NCBI GenBank assembly: GCA_902362865.1
Contig: CABIYE010000006.1
Location: 113,567-132,955, forward strand
DNA from: Clostridiaceae bacterium
GTDB taxonomy: Bacteria > Bacillota > Clostridia > Lachnospirales > Lachnospiraceae
Length of the DNA stretch: 19,389 bases
Reading direction: 5' to 3'
The notes under the pieces: model-generated
Database searches by the model: none
The model's input: only the letters and a program-made list of their open reading frames with translations
What the model was told of the DNA's origin: nothing
Program-made: the position numbers and the translations under genes
Shown: positions 1 to 7,469 of the stretch, one piece after another
Numbering within the stretch: the first letter of the stretch is position 1
Layout: each line of letters begins with the position of its first letter

Positions 1-513
1 AGTGTATCCGGCGTGCCAATCCCGAAGGATTATGTTTTGTTAATCAGTCTGGATAAGACAGGGCCGGAGGCGAACTGGAACTATTTTGGAGAGGTTGAAA
101 TTTTCTATTGCAGGAAAAAGGGGAACGTATTAAAAACGGAAAAATCTTATAAAGCGATATATACCCATGAACAATGGAATGGGGAGATTGATAAGATTTC
201 TTTGGCAGATATACTGGGCTGGGCGAATATAAGCCCGACGCAGGAGAGTGGTAAGACAGAGAGGCTGCTGAAAATTAAGGAAGTAGAGCAGCGTGTAGGA
301 ATGACGAGGGCCAATATACGCTATTATGAGGAAGAGGGGCTTTTGAAGCCAATCAGAAACCAGGAAAATAATTACCGGGAATATTCCGAAGAGAATATAA
401 GAAGTCTGGAGCGGATTAAAGTACTGAGAACTTTGGGGATTTCCATTGCAGATATTAAGAAATTAAATGATGGAAATATCAGTATGAAAGAAATTATGGA
501 TAAACGTCTGTAG
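1..513 (+). CDS. MerR-family transcriptional regulator, DNA-binding part; 5' partial and ended by an in-frame amber codon
   Basis: The reading frame is open from the left edge; the first possible start inside the window is GTG at 13, but the gene may begin outside. Numbered from that GTG, about residues 86-150 form a MerR winged helix: KIKEVEQRVGMT, then ANIRYYEEEGLL, then YREYSEENI, followed by the start of the dimerisation helix (LRTLGISIADIKKL). The family binds DNA as a dimer and usually controls neighbouring genes. The reading stops at TAG 511-513 in the middle of the dimerisation helix, and the same frame continues to 1347, so this looks like a nonsense-interrupted gene. The first 80-odd residues match nothing I recognise and are odd, because MerR proteins normally start just before the helix-turn-helix. 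An AGGAG at 242-246 sits 9 nt before the ACA codon 256, where homologues would be expected to have Met. MerR assignment is firm; intactness is doubtful. Confidence 0.75.
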   Translation, partial: SVSGVPIPKDYVLLISLDKTGPEANWNYFGEVEIFYCRKKGNVLKTEKSYKAIYTHEQWNGEIDKISLADILGWANISPTQESGKTERLLKIKEVEQRVGMTRANIRYYEEEGLLKPIRNQENNYREYSEENIRSLERIKVLRTLGISIADIKKLNDGNISMKEIMDKRL

Positions 514-534
514 CAGATTGGCGAAGAAGAGCAA

Positions 535-1347
535 ATGCTTCGTGAAACGGAGAAAGTCTGTCAGGAAATCTGTCTGAGGGAATTATCTTTTGCTGAGATA
601 GATGAGAAGATATTGGGAGAGAATAAGAACGTATGGCAGGAGAGATTTGAGAAGATCGGAAAGGAAGATATTACCAAAGAAATCCTGACGCCCCGGCAGT
701 GTAACCGTAATTTGGCAGGAATGCTCCTGTGGGGATATTTCATAAGTGCAGTAACTGCGGCGTTGGCGGGAGATTGGCTGTTAGCCAATGTGGATGGTTA
801 CTGGATTGTCGGCATTGGCATTGTGGCAGTTTTCTGTTATATAGCAATGTATTTTACTGCAAATGTGAAGATACTGCTGGCAATTTTCCATATAGAAGCC
901 GTTTTGCTATCGCCGCTGGCGGCAGCAGTGATGAGGATAGCTGAGGATATGTCTATGGGGAGTACGAGAAAGCAGGCCATTACCGGAAAGCATATGGCGG
1001 TGTTCTGGCTGGCAATTGTAATCTATGTGGCGCTGCTCTTTTGGCTGTCGGAAAAGCGAGAATCGTTTATGAAGAAGGCAGGATGTGTATTAAGCGTGGG
1101 AGTGGCATATGCGGGTGTTATGACCGTGGCAGCAGGCGTGATAAGCGATCTGTGGCTCTATGCAGCAATCGTATTTTTGGTCTTTACATTATTCCTTGGT
1201 ATGAATTGGTATCATCTGAATGAAGAGCTGCCCGAATCCGGCGCCAGCAAATACTTTGCTGTAGTAAATGCCTGCAGGATTATGAATATTGCGGGATGTG
1301 CACAGAATATGAAAGGAAAGACAACATCCACAACCGTATTCCGATAA
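535..1347 (+). pseudogene. Membrane-sensor half of the interrupted MerR-type protein
   Basis: This continues the frame of the MerR segment after the amber codon at 511-513; codons 514-534 add QIGEEEQ before the ATG at 535. The first ~60 residues finish a charged coiled-coil-like helix (LRETEKVCQEICLREL) and a linker with KEDITKEILTPRQCNRNLAG. About six hydrophobic segments follow, beginning near LAGMLLWGYFISAVTAALAG and ending near LYAAIVFLVFTLFLG, and then a short tail stopping at TAA 1345-1347. The likely ancestor is one protein: MerR helix-turn-helix, dimerisation helix, multi-pass membrane domain, that is, a membrane-bound MerR regulator. There is no convincing Shine-Dalgarno sequence before ATG 535, though reinitiation 21 nt after the stop could still make the membrane half alone. 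The ligand is unknown. I call it a pseudogene half; readthrough or a sequencing error are alternatives. Confidence 0.6.
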
Positions 1348-1365
1348 AGGATCATATAGAAAGAA

Positions 1366-1394
1366 CCGGCCTGCAGCAGCAGACCGGCTTTTTT
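1366..1394 (+). terminator. Rho-independent terminator shared by convergent genes
   Basis: Arms at 1366-1374 and 1379-1387 pair over nine positions with one mismatch (C opposite A) when read on the plus strand, followed by six T at 1389-1394. On the minus strand the mismatch becomes a G:U pair and the stem is followed by TTCTTT. It lies 18 nt after the plus-strand stop and just after the minus-strand stop at 1399, so it probably serves both genes. Confidence 0.7.
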
Positions 1395-1398
1395 CCTG

Positions 1399-2208
1399 TT
1401 ATTTTACAAACTTCCGTGCCAGGCAGCTTATCACTCCGGCGGCGCATAGGATAAACAAAGTGCGGTTTAGGGATCCATATACGTATAATGCTCCCTGTAC
1501 GCCCTGAAGCGGCGCGGGTGAGACTGGTATTCTAGTGTAGGAATAGGAGGAAAGGACGGAGCCGATGTAAATAATCAGAAAAGATAATAATCCGTTCCCG
1601 GTGTCTGTCCGATGTCCGTTCCGGTCCTTGGCAGAACGTCCTCCGAATAATACGGCAAGGAATGCAATTCCTTCTATTAATAATGGAAGCAATGCAGTTC
1701 CAAGGTAGGCGGCAAGAATGTAATTCCTTTCTGCTATCATGGCGGATATGCTCCCGTATGGAAGGTAGTTGGCTTTGAAGTTCCATGCCAGAAGGATGGC
1801 AATTGCCGCAATCAGAACCAGCGTGATTGCGCGGAGCAAAAGAGAAGTCGTCTTGCCAAGTGTCTTCCCGGCGGCTTTGCCCCCGGACTTTAGTATCTTT
1901 GCTGCCGGAGAGAAAAGATTCGGAATCCGGCGGCTTTTCCGGCGATTCTTGCCTTCCCCGCGTGCTTTTTTCTGTGCTTCCATATATTTCTGTGTGTCAG
2001 TCGGACGCATAGGGCGGGTGCGGTTTTCTTCCAGATAGTCAATGTCTTTCGTATCATCGTCAAGATCTGCCAGTTGAGAAAGTACATCTTTATAACCGTC
2101 GTTGGCAGGCTCTTCTGAAAAATCAGGCAGGTCGCCTTCGTATATTACTTCAAAATCTTCATCAAAAACACTTTTTGTTTTCTTGGTGTCTGTGTTATTC
2201 ATACTCAT
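1399..2208 (-). CDS. Hypothetical membrane protein with an acidic-then-basic cytoplasmic N-terminus
   Basis: I do not recognise the family. The chosen start is ATG at 2208, because GGGAGGG lies six bases upstream; the TTG at 2223 would place this ribosome binding site inside the coding region. The 269-residue product begins with about 70 acidic residues (for example LADLDDDTKDIDYLEE), then a strongly basic stretch (KNRRKSRR), then about four hydrophobic segments: LLLRAITLVLIAAIAILLAW, AAYLGTALLPLLIEGIAFLAVLF, LLSFLIIYIGSVLSSYSY and LFILCAAGVISCLARKF. It ends with the basic tail RKFVK. The acidic-basic layout suggests the first ~110 residues are cytoplasmic. The gene is monocistronic, with its own promoter at 2235-2263 and a shared terminator. 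It is divergent from the phosphoesterase operon. No enzymatic motif is visible. Confidence 0.8.
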   Translation of the reverse strand: MSMNNTDTKKTKSVFDEDFEVIYEGDLPDFSEEPANDGYKDVLSQLADLDDDTKDIDYLEENRTRPMRPTDTQKYMEAQKKARGEGKNRRKSRRIPNLFSPAAKILKSGGKAAGKTLGKTTSLLLRAITLVLIAAIAILLAWNFKANYLPYGSISAMIAERNYILAAYLGTALLPLLIEGIAFLAVLFGGRSAKDRNGHRTDTGNGLLSFLIIYIGSVLSSYSYTRIPVSPAPLQGVQGALYVYGSLNRTLFILCAAGVISCLARKFVK

Positions 2209-2234
2209 AAAAATCCCTCCCAAGGATGTATCTT

Positions 2235-2263
2235 ATTGTAGTACGTTTTGGGAGAGGACTCAA
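2235..2263 (-). promoter_or_regulatory. Sigma-A promoter for the 1399-2208 membrane protein
   Basis: On the minus strand TTGAGT (2258-2263) and TACAAT (2235-2240) are separated by 17 bp, matching the sigma-A consensus at most positions. The -10 lies about 27 bp upstream of the chosen ATG at 2208, leaving room for the GGGAGGG ribosome binding site. Confidence 0.6.
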
Positions 2264-2317
2264 GAGAAGTTACAAAAACTTAACGAAGACGTAAGGATTT
2301 CTTTAGAAATGTCAGCC

Positions 2318-2346
2318 TTTACTTGTGAGAAGGAAAAGTATATACT
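2318..2346 (+). promoter_or_regulatory. Sigma-A promoter for the yfcE-sufC-sufB run
   Basis: TTTACT (2318-2323) and TATACT (2341-2346) are spaced 17 bp. The position is about 43 bp upstream of the phosphoesterase start at 2389 and faces away from the divergent promoter at 2235-2263. Confidence 0.5.
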
Positions 2347-2388
2347 GATAATCAGTGGATAAAATGAATAAAAGAGGAACGATGGATT

Positions 2389-2952
2389 ATGAAGATAATG
2401 ATAGCGTCAGACATTCACGGCAGCGCTTATTATTGCAGGAAGCTGCTTGAGAGATATAGAGAGGAGAAGCCGGAGAAGCTGCTTCTTCTTGGAGATATTC
2501 TTTATCACGGACCGAGAAATGCGCTCCCGAGAGAGTATGCGCCGACGGAAGTGATTCGTATGCTGAATGCCATAAAAGAAGAGATTCTCTGTGTGCGGGG
2601 CAACTGTGATACGGAAGTGGATCAGATGGTACTGGAATTTCCGATTATGGCGGAATACTGCATTCTTTATGACGCAGGCAGAATGATATTTGCTACCCAC
2701 GGACATCAGTTTAATATGGAGAATCCGCCGATGTTAAAGGCGGGAGACGTACTTTTACATGGGCACACTCATATTCCGGCGGCAGAGCTGTTTGAGGGAA
2801 AGCTGTATGTCAATCCAGGATCTGTCTCTATTCCGAAAGCAGAAAGCGAACACAGTTATATGGTGCTGAAGGATGGCGTTTTCCAGTGGAAGAATTTGGA
2901 TGGCAGAGGCTATAAGACATATACGTTAGAGAAGATAGAAGGAGAGGATTAA
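2389..2952 (+). CDS. yfcE: Metallophosphoesterase, YfcE/MJ0936 family phosphodiesterase
   Basis: The 187-residue protein carries the full calcineurin-like metallophosphoesterase motif set in order: SDIHG (D-x-H) at residues 6-10, LLGDILYHGP near 34-43, VRGNCD near 69-74, THGH near 104-107 and HGHTH near 124-128. These residues bind the two active-site metals. Length agrees with E. coli YfcE (about 184 residues), a cytoplasmic phosphodiesterase active on model phosphodiesters; its natural substrate is uncertain. AGAGG at 2373-2377 lies 11 nt before the ATG. The gene is first in a plus-strand run and is followed after 4 nt by the SufC-like ATPase, so the two are almost certainly cotranscribed. 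A functional link to iron-sulfur assembly is not obvious. Confidence 0.9.
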   Translation: MKIMIASDIHGSAYYCRKLLERYREEKPEKLLLLGDILYHGPRNALPREYAPTEVIRMLNAIKEEILCVRGNCDTEVDQMVLEFPIMAEYCILYDAGRMIFATHGHQFNMENPPMLKAGDVLLHGHTHIPAAELFEGKLYVNPGSVSIPKAESEHSYMVLKDGVFQWKNLDGRGYKTYTLEKIEGED

Positions 2953-2956
2953 AGAT

Positions 2957-3676
2957 ATGCTGGAAGTAAAGAACCTGACTTTTAAGGTAAAGGAAAACGG
3001 GATAGACAGAAGCATTGTGGAGGATATAAGTTTTACAGTAGAAAACGGTGAGATGCTGGTAATCACCGGCCCGAACGGGGGAGGGAAGTCTTCCCTGGCG
3101 AAGGTGCTTATGGGAATCGAGAAGGCAGATTCCGGGCAGATTATCCTGGATGGTGAGGATATCAGCGCTTATGATATTGACCATAGGGCAAATGCGGGAA
3201 TCGGCTATGCATTTCAGCAGCCGCCCCGGTTTAAAGGAATGACGGTAGAGAGATTTCTTTCCCTGGCGGCAGGCAGACCGCTGACGGAGAATGAGGTATG
3301 TAAAATGCTGAGCGGCGTAGGTATCTGCGCGAGAGAATATCTGAAGCGGGAGGTGGATGGAACTCTGTCCGGCGGCGAGATGAAGCGCCTGGAGATTGCA
3401 ACGGTGCTTGCCAAAGCTCATAAGCTGTGCATCTTTGATGAGCCGGAGGCGGGAATTGATTTATGGAGCTTTTCCATGCTGGTGAATCAGTTTGAGAAAA
3501 TCCATAAGAAAAAAGAAGAGATGCTGATACTCATTTCTCACCAGGAGAGAATTATCCGGATGGCAGATCGCATTATGGTGATTGAGGACGGCAGGATTAA
3601 AACCATTGGACCCAAGGATGAGGTTTTACCGGCGCTGCTTGATAAAGGCCCGGTCTGCACATGCATGGAATGCTAA
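2957..3676 (+). CDS. sufC: SufC-like Fe-S assembly ABC-type ATPase
   Basis: A 239-residue soluble ABC ATPase. It shows Walker A GPNGGGKSS, the Q-loop in YAFQQPPRF, the signature LSGGEMKRLEIA, Walker B LCIFDEPEAGID and the switch histidine in LISHQE. FQQP at the Q-loop, the DEPEAGID Walker B and the partner downstream make SufC the best family. SufC binds SufB/SufD and drives conformational change during Fe-S cluster assembly in the cytosol. GGAGAGG overlaps the preceding stop and serves as ribosome binding site. The next gene starts 17 nt downstream and encodes the scaffold. No sufS, sufU or separate sufD is in the window, so this matches the two-gene minimal SUF-like pair (called SmsCB in recent literature, from memory). 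The C-terminus ends VCTCMEC, a Cys-rich tail that is unusual for SufC. Confidence 0.88.
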   Translation: MLEVKNLTFKVKENGIDRSIVEDISFTVENGEMLVITGPNGGGKSSLAKVLMGIEKADSGQIILDGEDISAYDIDHRANAGIGYAFQQPPRFKGMTVERFLSLAAGRPLTENEVCKMLSGVGICAREYLKREVDGTLSGGEMKRLEIATVLAKAHKLCIFDEPEAGIDLWSFSMLVNQFEKIHKKKEEMLILISHQERIIRMADRIMVIEDGRIKTIGPKDEVLPALLDKGPVCTCMEC

Positions 3677-3693
3677 GATAGGAGTGAAGAGAG

Positions 3694-4620
3694 ATGGCAT
3701 TATTAGACAGAATTACGGAGAAAATATTAAAACAAATTGATGGCGCCGGATTTAAGCAGGAGGGCGCTTATAATCTGAGACATAACGGGATTGCTCTCTG
3801 CCATGGAGATAGTGAGCATATTAAGATTAAGAAGAAGGAAGACAAGCCGGGGATTGACGTGTATATTGACGGCAGGACAAAAGGAGAACAGGTACACATC
3901 CCGGTAGTAGTGGATGCTTCCGGTATGACAGATGTGGTATACAATGATTTTTTTGTAGAAGAAGGCGCTGAAGTTACGATTGTAGCCGGATGTGGTATCC
4001 ATAACAGTGGATGTAATGAGAGCCGCCATGATGGAATCCATACATTCCATGTAGGAAAAGGCGCGAATGTGCGCTATGAAGAGAAGCATTATGGAGAAGG
4101 GGAAGGCAGTGGAGCAAGAGTTCTGAATCCGGTGACGAAGATTATTCTGGAGGAAGATGCAATTTTCACCCTGGATACGGCGCAGATAAAGGGAGTGGAT
4201 TCTACACAGCGGGAAACGGATGTGGTATTGGGGAAAAATGCCAGATTATATGTGATGGAGAAGCTGATGACCCACGATAACCAGACGGCGGAGTCAAATA
4301 TGGAAGTACAGTTGAATGGCGAGGGGAGTTCAGCGCAGATAGTATCCCGGTCGGTGGCAAAGGGAAATTCCAGACAGGTCTTCCATCCGAAGGCTGTAGG
4401 AAATGCGGGATGCCACGCACACGTACAGTGCGATTCCATTATTATGGATCATGCAGAGGTCAGCTCTATCCCGGAAATCAATGCCCGGCATCTGGATGCA
4501 GCGATTGTACATGAGGCTGCAATCGGAAGAATTAATGATGAGCAGCTTGTAAAGCTCCGTACGCTGGGAATGTCGGAAGAAGAGGCGGAAGGCGTAATTG
4601 TGGAAGCTTTCCTGAATTAA
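3694..4620 (+). CDS. sufB: SufB/SufD-like Fe-S cluster scaffold protein
   Basis: A 308-residue protein, shorter than E. coli SufB (about 495) or SufD (about 423), consistent with the minimal single-scaffold form found in many anaerobes. The core is rich in short repeating beta strands typical of the SufBD beta-helix. The C-terminal signature is clear: NAGCHAHVQCDSIIM, then SSIPEINAR, then AAIVHEAAIGRINDEQL and a final helix GMSEEEAEGVIVEAFL. The Cys of QCDS and the His of VHEA match residues conserved in SufB family members and thought to act in cluster building. It partners with the SufC-like ATPase directly upstream (17-nt gap, AGGAG ribosome binding site). Whether to call it SufB or SufD is a matter of naming, because a single protein probably does both jobs as a homodimer. 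Confidence 0.85.
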   Translation: MALLDRITEKILKQIDGAGFKQEGAYNLRHNGIALCHGDSEHIKIKKKEDKPGIDVYIDGRTKGEQVHIPVVVDASGMTDVVYNDFFVEEGAEVTIVAGCGIHNSGCNESRHDGIHTFHVGKGANVRYEEKHYGEGEGSGARVLNPVTKIILEEDAIFTLDTAQIKGVDSTQRETDVVLGKNARLYVMEKLMTHDNQTAESNMEVQLNGEGSSAQIVSRSVAKGNSRQVFHPKAVGNAGCHAHVQCDSIIMDHAEVSSIPEINARHLDAAIVHEAAIGRINDEQLVKLRTLGMSEEEAEGVIVEAFLN

Positions 4621-4660
4621 GCTTTCCGGAATAAGAGAATAAAACGAAAGAGAGAAGACT

Positions 4661-5569
4661 ATGAAACTAAGGAAAAAACTGAGAACAATGGGGAAGGCTT
4701 TGAAGATGGAGCGTGAAGAGCACAGAAGTTCTTTTATTGTGTATGTAACCTTACGTTTGCTCGTCATTGCTGTAATGATTCTGCAGATATTTAACCGGAA
4801 CTTTGAAAATGTATTTTTGTGCGTGCTGACACTTCTGCTTTTAATCGTTCCCAGCTTCCTTCAGGTAAATCTTAAGATAGAGCTTCCTACAGGGCTGGAG
4901 ATTATCCTGTTGATTTTCATATTTGCGGCGGAGATTCTGGGAGAGATACAGGAATATTATATTAAATTTCCGATGTGGGATACGATTCTTCATACCTTGA
5001 ATGGTTTTTTGATGGCGGCAATCGGCTTTTCTCTGGTGGATATTTTGAACAGAAATGAAAAATTTTCGTTTAAATTATCGCCTGTATTTATGGCGATAGT
5101 AGCCTTCTGTTTTTCGATGACAATAGGGGTAATATGGGAATTTTTTGAGTTTGGTATGGATCAGTTTTTTCATCTGGATATGCAGAAAGATACCATTGTA
5201 CATAGTATATCCTCTGTGATGTTGGATCCGGCGGGTGGAAATACGCCGACCGGCATTAACAATATCTATGATGTGGCGGTAAATGGAGAAAGCCTGGGGC
5301 TGGGCGGCTACCTGGATATCGGCCTGATTGATACGATGAAGGATTTGCTTGTCAATTTCATTGGGGCAGTTGTTTTTTCTGTCATCGGTTTCTTCTATAT
5401 AAAGAACCGGGGAAAAGGAAGATTTGCCGGTAAGCTGATTCCACATGTGAAGAGTAAGGATGCAGACTTCCTGAAAAGGGCAGAGGAAGAAGAAGAGCTG
5501 GAGGAGGCGCTGAGGAAGATGGAGGAAGAGAGCAGGCTGAAGAAAGGGAAAAAAACGGACTGCCGTTAG
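4661..5569 (+). CDS. DUF2238/YjdF-like six-helix membrane protein
   Basis: A 302-residue integral membrane protein with about six hydrophobic segments, among them RLLVIAVMILQIF, VFLCVLTLLLLIVPSFL, IILLIFIFAAEILG and LVNFIGAVVFSVIGFFYI. The middle holds WDTILHTLNGFLMAAIGFSLVD followed by GVIWEFFEFGMDQ. The spaced D-H-G and WExxE motifs resemble the YjdF/DUF2238 family, whose function is not established. The tail after residue 260 is a highly charged coiled coil ending KKGKKTDCR. It starts 40 nt after the SufB-like gene with a purine-rich ribosome binding site and may be the last gene of the same transcript. Its stop codon falls in the loop of the terminator hairpin of the convergent trpB gene. 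Confidence 0.75.
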   Translation: MKLRKKLRTMGKALKMEREEHRSSFIVYVTLRLLVIAVMILQIFNRNFENVFLCVLTLLLLIVPSFLQVNLKIELPTGLEIILLIFIFAAEILGEIQEYYIKFPMWDTILHTLNGFLMAAIGFSLVDILNRNEKFSFKLSPVFMAIVAFCFSMTIGVIWEFFEFGMDQFFHLDMQKDTIVHSISSVMLDPAGGNTPTGINNIYDVAVNGESLGLGGYLDIGLIDTMKDLLVNFIGAVVFSVIGFFYIKNRGKGRFAGKLIPHVKSKDADFLKRAEEEEELEEALRKMEEESRLKKGKKTDCR

Positions 5570-5578
5570 CGGCAGCCC
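5549..5578 (-). terminator. Terminator of the trpB2 gene
   Basis: On the minus strand a nine-pair stem (arms 5570-5578 and 5557-5565, one G:U) with loop CTAA is followed by GT and then seven T (5555-5549). It starts 14 nt after the trpB2 stop. The plus-strand copy has no T run, so it probably terminates only the minus-strand gene. The stop codon of the convergent membrane protein gene forms its loop. Confidence 0.75.
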
Positions 5579-5591
5579 GATAATTCAGAAT

Positions 5592-6968
5592 TTAGTCTAC
5601 TTTCGGTAATCCTGCAAATCCAACAGCAAGATCTTCGTCTGTTGGGATGTAATCTGACATTTCCCCGTCGTTGTATTTACCATATGCTACCATATCGAAG
5701 TATCCGGTTCCGGTGAGGCCGAAGACAATTGTCTTTGCTTCGCCGGTTTCTTTGCATTTCAGGGCTTCGTCCATGGCTACCTTGATTGCATGGCTGCTTT
5801 CCGGTGCGGGAAGGATTCCTTCGATGCGTGCAAATTTGGTTGCCGCCTCGAAAACGGAGGTCTGCTCTACAGATACGGCTTCCATGAGTCCGTCATCATA
5901 CAGCTGGGAGAGTACAGAACTCATGCCATGGTAGCGGAGACCGCCTGCGTGGTTTGGAGACGGGATGAATCCGCTGCCCAGGGTGTACATTTTTGCCAGC
6001 GGGCATACCATTCCGGTATCACAGAAATCATAAGCATATTTTCCGCGAGTAAGGCTGGGGCAGCTTGCCGGTTCTACGGCGATGATACGGTAATCTTTCT
6101 CGCCTTTTAACTTCTCTCCCATGAATGGGGAAATGAGTCCGCCCAGGTTAGAACCGCCTCCGGCGCAGCCGATGATGATGTCCGGAGTGATGCCGTATTT
6201 GTCAAGAGCAGCTTTCGTTTCCAGACCGATAACAGACTGGTGCAGGAGAACCTGGGAAAGAACGGAGCCAAGCACGTAGCGGTAGCCTTCGTGGGTGGTT
6301 GCGTCTTCCACAGCTTCGGAAATCGCACAGCCCAGGCTTCCGGAGGTTCCCGGGTGCTCTGCTAAAATCTTGCGGCCCACCTGGGTAGATTCTGATGGGG
6401 AAGGCGTTACATTTGCCCCATAAGTACGCATAACTTCCCGGCGGAAAGGCTTCTGTTCATAGGAGCATTTTACCATGTATACCCTACAGTCAAGACCAAG
6501 ATAAGCACATGCCATAGAGAGGGCAGTTCCCCACTGACCCGCTCCGGTCTCGGTGGTGACGCCTTTGAGTCCCTGCTTTTTTGCGTAGTATGCCTGGGCA
6601 ATAGCTGAATTTAACTTGTGGCTTCCGGAGGTATTGTTCCCCTCGAACTTGTAGTAGATTTTGGCCGGTGTATCCAGCGCCTTTTCCAGGCAGTATGCGC
6701 GCACCAGCGGAGAGGGGCGGTACATTTTATAAAAGTCCTGGATTTCCTGCGGAATGTCAAAATATGCGGTCGTGTCATCTAACTCCTGTTTTACCAGTTC
6801 ATCGCAGAAGACGTGGTTAAGTTCTTCTGCAGTCATGGGTTTTAACGTACCCGGGTTTAAAAGCGGTGCGGGCTTATTCTTCATATCAGCCCGGACGTTG
6901 TACCACTGCTTTGGCCTTTCACTTTCTTCTAAGTAAATTTTGTAAGGGATTTTGTTGTTGTCTGTCAT
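5592..6968 (-). CDS. trpB: TrpB2-type tryptophan synthase beta chain (TrpB-like PLP enzyme)
   Basis: The 458-residue product is longer than classical TrpB1 (about 395-400) and carries an N-terminal extension, both traits of the TrpB2 class (COG1350). The PLP lysine sits in NNTSGSHKLNSA, the catalytic glutamate in TETGAGQWG (TrpB1 usually has GAGQHG), and the cofactor phosphate loop in GCAGGGSNLGG. A C-terminal FGLTGTGYFDM matches the usual end region. The expected reaction joins indole (or an activated serine-derived acceptor) with L-serine to give L-tryptophan, in the cytosol. AGGAAGG precedes the ATG by about nine bases. No trpA or other trp gene is adjacent, so it may salvage indole or work with a distant TrpA. 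The tRNA-Trp T-box upstream shows that it responds to tryptophan shortage. Confidence 0.92.
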   Translation of the reverse strand: MTDNNKIPYKIYLEESERPKQWYNVRADMKNKPAPLLNPGTLKPMTAEELNHVFCDELVKQELDDTTAYFDIPQEIQDFYKMYRPSPLVRAYCLEKALDTPAKIYYKFEGNNTSGSHKLNSAIAQAYYAKKQGLKGVTTETGAGQWGTALSMACAYLGLDCRVYMVKCSYEQKPFRREVMRTYGANVTPSPSESTQVGRKILAEHPGTSGSLGCAISEAVEDATTHEGYRYVLGSVLSQVLLHQSVIGLETKAALDKYGITPDIIIGCAGGGSNLGGLISPFMGEKLKGEKDYRIIAVEPASCPSLTRGKYAYDFCDTGMVCPLAKMYTLGSGFIPSPNHAGGLRYHGMSSVLSQLYDDGLMEAVSVEQTSVFEAATKFARIEGILPAPESSHAIKVAMDEALKCKETGEAKTIVFGLTGTGYFDMVAYGKYNDGEMSDYIPTDEDLAVGFAGLPKVD

Positions 6969-7054
6969 GATTTTTTACCTTCCTTTCAAATATTGAATTG
7001 GATAGTACATCTTGTGGAGCGTCTTATAAGGAAAATGAAAACTTTCCTACATAC

Positions 7055-7091
7055 AAAAAACTCCTGTCCTATGTATTTCATAGGACAGGAG
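7055..7091 (-). terminator. T-box attenuator terminator
   Basis: A perfect 13-bp stem (arms 7079-7091 and 7061-7073, five-base loop) is followed on the minus strand by six T (7060-7055). Its 5' arm overlaps the 3' half of the antiterminator, so the two structures exclude each other as expected for a T-box switch. Confidence 0.92.
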
Positions 7092-7371
7092 ATATTCCTG
7101 CGGTGCCACCTATATTCACTCTGTATACTTCCTGTGGGAAGCCTGCCAGCTTTCCAATGCTTTCATATAACAGAATGCTCTCAGCCATGTACTATCATAC
7201 ATGTTCCGGGATAACGGTCGGAAGCCGTCGCCCCTACGTCAGCGGATGCTGATTTCAGTTTGCCCTCACAAGTCCATTCACCCTGACTGATATTCTTACG
7301 GTTCCACCAATCCGTAATTCTCTGGTAATACGCCGTCAAGACTACTACTCTTGCTCATCGGTTCTTGCTTT
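7055..7371 (-). promoter_or_regulatory. T-box leader (tRNA-Trp responsive) of trpB2
   Basis: The leader runs from about 7371 down to the terminator near 7055. Stem I can be folded by hand: CAAG/CTTG below the specifier loop and a seven-pair helix TCTTGAC/GTCAGGG above it. The loop holds GAATGGA, with the specifier TGG (Trp codon) at 7274-7276. Further up are the AGAGA bulge and a terminal hairpin with TTACGG/CCGTAA around TTGGTGG. The conserved T-box lies at 7100-7110: bulge TGGCACC flanked by ATAGG/CCTAT and GCAGGA/TCCTGT forms the antiterminator. The bulge TGGC would pair with GCCA, fitting tRNA-Trp, which has G73 in bacteria. Uncharged tRNA-Trp would stabilise the antiterminator and switch on trpB2. 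Confidence 0.93.
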
Positions 7372-7377
7372 TGCTTT

Positions 7378-7406
7378 ATTATAGTGCCGCGGAGGGAGGA
7401 TGTCAA
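7378..7406 (-). promoter_or_regulatory. Consensus sigma-A promoter of the T-box/trpB2 transcript
   Basis: Minus strand TTGACA (7401-7406) and TATAAT (7378-7383), both perfect consensus, are separated by exactly 17 bp. Transcription would start near 7371, giving a leader of about 400 nt. Strong constitutive initiation fits control by attenuation. Confidence 0.9.
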
Positions 7407-7469
7407 GAAAAAAAAGTAAAAAAATAAACAAAAAAGATAGAAAAATCAAGGGCTTTTTATGTGAAAGTG

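Noticed and set aside
2209..2223. TTG start for the minus-strand membrane protein
   Set aside because: It overlaps its own GGGAGGG ribosome binding site; ATG 2208 is better placed.
2102..2362. 86-residue plus-strand frame across the divergent promoter region
   Set aside because: It is antisense to the start of the membrane protein gene and spans both promoters; composition is not protein-like.
5557..5578. Terminator for the plus-strand DUF2238-like gene
   Set aside because: The plus-strand stem has a mismatch and no T run; the T run lies on the minus strand, so it belongs to trpB2.
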